A stretch of 47,908 nt of DNA from positions 1-47,908 of the forward strand of contig JALHNZ010000024.1 in the NCBI GenBank assembly GCA_022843265.1, read 5' to 3'. The DNA is from Gemmatimonadaceae bacterium (GTDB taxonomy: Bacteria > Gemmatimonadota > Gemmatimonadetes > Gemmatimonadales > Gemmatimonadaceae). Below are positions 45,372 to 47,908 of the stretch, piece by piece. The translations under genes and the position numbers were made by a program. A model generated the notes under the pieces. That model worked only from the letters and a program-made list of their open reading frames with translations, was not told the DNA's origin and searched no databases. Every line of letters begins with the position of its first letter. Position 1 is the stretch's first letter.

Positions 45372-47837
45372 GTGCAACTGCACACGCTCCGACTCAAGAA
45401 TTTCCGCCAGTACGGCGATGCCACGCTGCGCTTCGATCGCGGGCTCACCGGCATCGTGGGCACGAACGGCGCCGGCAAGTCGACCATCCTCGAAGCGATC
45501 GCGTTTGCGCTCTACGGCGTCGGCGCCGCCCGGGGCAGCAAGGACAGCATCAAGAGCCGCCGCGCCGCGCCGCGCGCCAGTGTACTCGTAGAGCTCGAGT
45601 GCACCGTGGGCACGCAGCGCATGCGCATCGAGCGCGGGCTCTCGCAGGCCGCCGCGTTTCTCGGCACCCTCGACACACCCGTGGCGACCAGCCTGGGCGG
45701 CGTCACCGAGTGGGTGGAGCGCACGCTCGGCATGACGCGCAGCGAGTTCTTCACCACGTACTTCACGGGCCAGAAGGAGCTCGCCGTCATGGGCACACTC
45801 GGTCCGGCAGATCGCGCGCGGTTCCTCTCGCGTGTGCTCGGCTACGACCGGCTCGAGATGGCGCAGACGCTGGTGCGCGACGCGCGGAAGGGGCTGGTAT
45901 CGGAACAGCACGCGCTGCGCGCCACGATGCCCGACCCGGCCACGCTGGAACAGGCGCAGGCCGACGCCCGTGACCGGCTCGCGGCGGCGCAGCAGGCGCT
46001 GGTGAGCACGGAAGCCGCCGAGGACCGCACCGCCGAGATCGAGGCGCGCCTTCGCCCGGTGTGGGAGCGGGCGCAGGCCACGTGGGCGGCGCAGCAGACG
46101 CGGGTCACGACGCACGGCACGCTGACGCAGCGCGCGGAATCCGTGGCGCGCGACGTGCTGCGACTGGAACAGGAGCAGGCGGCGATCGCGGAGGCGGTGG
46201 CTGCACTCCCGGGCATCGCGCGGGATCTCGCCACCCTGCCGGCGCTGCGCGAGGAAGGCGCGCGCCTCGACCGTGAAGCGGCGGCGGATACGGAGCGGCA
46301 GCGGTTGCTGGGGGTGCAGGCGCATCTGCAGCAGCAGGCCAACGGACTCCCGCATCCCGACGAAGCGGCCGAGGAAGTGGAGCGCGCCAAGGACCTAGTG
46401 GATCGCCAGCAGCAGAAGGTGCTGGAGTGGCGCGCGGACGTAGAGAAGGCGGAGGCCAAGCTCGCCGAAGAAAGGGCGGCCTGGCGTGAGCGGCTCGCGC
46501 AGGCCCGCGCCGAGCTGCAGCAGGCGCGGGCGGCGGTGCGGCCGTTGCTCGACAAGAAGGCCAAGCTGGAAACGCAGGGGCCCGACGCGCCGTGTGGCAC
46601 GTGCGGGGTCGCGCTGGGTGATCGGTACCCCACGGTGCTCGCGGCGCTGGAACAGGAGATTGCGGCCATCACGGCAGAAGGCGTTCGCCTCGCCGAGGCC
46701 GCGCAAGGGCTGGAAGCTGAGCCGACGACGGTCGCGGAGTGGCGCGAGGAGTATGAGGGCACGGCCAACGGACTGGCGCGCGAACAGGAGCATCTCGCCG
46801 AACTGCAGCGGATACTGCAGGGCGAGATCAAGCAGCAGGCTGAATCGGTGCGCATCGTGACCGAAGGTGAGCGGGTGACCGCGCAACTCGCCGCCCTCCC
46901 CACCACGTACGACGTGGCGCGGCATGAGGTGGTGCGCGCCGAGCTCGCGCGGCTGGCCCCGATGGAGGCGCGCCGGGCCGTGCTAGCCGACAAGGCGGCG
47001 CAGGCCGAGCGCGTGGCCACGGCGCTGACGCAGGCGCAGGAACAGGCCCGCACCATCGCCAGCGAGCGCGCGACAATTGAGCAGCAGATCCTCGAAGCTG
47101 GGCTCACGGCGGAGCAATACGACGCCATGCGCCGCGAGTACACCGAGGCGGAACGCGCGTGGCGCGCGGCCGTCGACGCGAACCGCATCGCGCGCGATAG
47201 CGTCGGCCGCGCCGAGGATGCCGTGCGCCAGGCGGAGCAGCGCATCGCGGACACGCAAGCGGCCCGCGCGCGGCTCGCAACGCTGACGCGCGACGTGGTG
47301 CTGCATGAGGAACTCGACCGCACCATGGGCGACCTCCGCGCCGAACTCAATCACGCGCTGCGCCCCGAGCTGGCGGACCTCGCGAGCGCCTTCCTCGAGA
47401 CGCTCACCGATGGCCGCTACACGCAGGCGGAGTTTGGTGAGGACTACCAGCTCACGGTGCTCGAAGACGGCGTGCCCAAGCCGGTGATTTCGGGCGGCGA
47501 GGAGGATCTCTGCAATCTCGTGCTGCGCCTCGCCATCTCGCAGATGATCGCCGAGCGCTCGGGCACGCCGTTCTCGCTGCTGATTCTCGATGAGGTGTTC
47601 GCGGCGCTCGATGAGCAGCGGCGCACCAACGTGCTCACGCTGTTGCGGCGGCTGTCCGATCGCTTCGCGCAAGTCATCGTCATCACGCACAACGATCACG
47701 TGCGCGATGCGCTGGACCACGTGATCCGCGTGACGCTGGATGTCGCGGCGGGTGAGAGCCGGGTGAGCTATGGGGAGGGGCCTGCCCTGCCCCAGGCGGA
47801 CGCGGTGGCGGTGGTCGACCTGGCGGTGGCGGCATGA
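45372..47837 (+). CDS. sbcC: SbcC / Rad50-type ATPase subunit
   Basis: Encodes 821 residues, shorter than the about 1,050 of E. coli SbcC, mainly through shorter coiled-coil arms. Walker A GTNGAGKS (30-37), zinc hook CGTC (Cys408, Cys411) at the arm tip, ABC signature SGGE (707-710), Walker B LLILDE (about 736-741) with the D-loop FAALDE, and a His-loop VIVITHND near residue 774. It clamps DNA ends for SbcD. GTG 45372 starts MQLHTLRLKNFRQYGDATL, the usual N-terminus. It overlaps the junction gene by four bases. Confidence 0.92.
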   Translation: MQLHTLRLKNFRQYGDATLRFDRGLTGIVGTNGAGKSTILEAIAFALYGVGAARGSKDSIKSRRAAPRASVLVELECTVGTQRMRIERGLSQAAAFLGTLDTPVATSLGGVTEWVERTLGMTRSEFFTTYFTGQKELAVMGTLGPADRARFLSRVLGYDRLEMAQTLVRDARKGLVSEQHALRATMPDPATLEQAQADARDRLAAAQQALVSTEAAEDRTAEIEARLRPVWERAQATWAAQQTRVTTHGTLTQRAESVARDVLRLEQEQAAIAEAVAALPGIARDLATLPALREEGARLDREAAADTERQRLLGVQAHLQQQANGLPHPDEAAEEVERAKDLVDRQQQKVLEWRADVEKAEAKLAEERAAWRERLAQARAELQQARAAVRPLLDKKAKLETQGPDAPCGTCGVALGDRYPTVLAALEQEIAAITAEGVRLAEAAQGLEAEPTTVAEWREEYEGTANGLAREQEHLAELQRILQGEIKQQAESVRIVTEGERVTAQLAALPTTYDVARHEVVRAELARLAPMEARRAVLADKAAQAERVATALTQAQEQARTIASERATIEQQILEAGLTAEQYDAMRREYTEAERAWRAAVDANRIARDSVGRAEDAVRQAEQRIADTQAARARLATLTRDVVLHEELDRTMGDLRAELNHALRPELADLASAFLETLTDGRYTQAEFGEDYQLTVLEDGVPKPVISGGEEDLCNLVLRLAISQMIAERSGTPFSLLILDEVFAALDEQRRTNVLTLLRRLSDRFAQVIVITHNDHVRDALDHVIRVTLDVAAGESRVSYGEGPALPQADAVAVVDLAVAA

Positions 47838-47908
47838 GTGCCCCCGACCTGCAGCAGGTGCTTGCGGACTGGCGTGGCGACGCCCAGGTGCTGCGTCGCG
47901 CGGGCCAT
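47834..47908 (+). CDS. N-terminal part of the junction-spanning small protein
   Basis: ATG 47834 overlaps the SbcC stop. The frame gives MSAPDLQQVLADWRGDAQVL then RRAGH, and runs off the end after 25 whole codons. It joins in phase to the open frame at base 1 (58 residues, stop at 177). The start of the joined protein has a helix with LADW and VLRRAGH, as in small phage proteins of unknown role. The joined length is 83 residues. Confidence 0.7.
   Translation, partial: MSAPDLQQVLADWRGDAQVLRRAGH

Noticed and set aside
1-47908. tRNA or rRNA genes
   Set aside because: Reading both strands I found no cloverleaf with a TTCRANNC-like arm or rRNA-like stretch. A covariance-model search would be decisive.

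Overview
The window looks like the whole genome of a tailed, siphovirus-type bacteriophage of 47,908 bp. It is strongly GC-rich and almost fully coding, and most genes overlap by 1 to 4 bases (ATGA, GTGA, TGATG). An open frame starting at 47834 runs exactly off the right end in the phase that continues at base 1. The simplest reading is therefore a circular or circularly permuted molecule cut inside one small gene. The host is not identifiable with certainty. The amidase plus spanin-like lysis set and a lipoprotein point to a Gram-negative, high-GC bacterium. The style of the secreted proteins (runs such as DSLRVD) reminds me of Gemmatimonadota, but that is only an impression.

Layout. 1-8004: rightward early genes, mostly small unknown proteins, with a beta-class DNA methyltransferase, an HNH/DUF3223-like protein, a DUF1376-type replication protein that carries an origin-like repeat cluster inside its gene, a G39P-like helicase loader candidate, a DUF1064-like nuclease and winged-helix proteins. 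8012-30565: metallopeptidase, terminase small and large subunits, portal, Mu F/SPP1 gp7-like protein, scaffold, P22-type coat protein, connectors, tail tube, tail chaperones joined by a -1 frameshift, tape measure, hub, Dit-like protein and tail spike. 30628-32972: lysis genes (two holin-like proteins, amidase, spanin-like protein, secreted protein). 32969-37932: a second block of fibre-like and unknown genes, including a protein made of twelve 20-residue repeats and a small sigma region 4-like protein.

37933-41603 is the regulatory region. It holds a promoter overlapped by a perfect 20-bp palindrome driving an HTH-like gene, a small protein resembling the RNA polymerase alpha C-terminal domain, a 195-bp cluster of inverted repeats, and a leftward lysogeny-type operon (XRE repressor, secreted coiled-coil protein, lipoprotein). 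A back-to-back promoter pair separates the repressor from the rightward early genes. 41604-47908 then holds the Cro-position gene, small early genes including an excisionase-like HTH protein, a RecT-like annealing protein and an SbcD/SbcC (Mre11/Rad50) pair, continuing across the junction into base 1.

How it works together: the switch near 41.5 kb chooses between the leftward repressor operon and rightward transcription through recombination and replication. Packaging, head, tail and lysis follow in the usual order. The phage has a temperate-style control region, but I see no integrase, transposase or partition gene.
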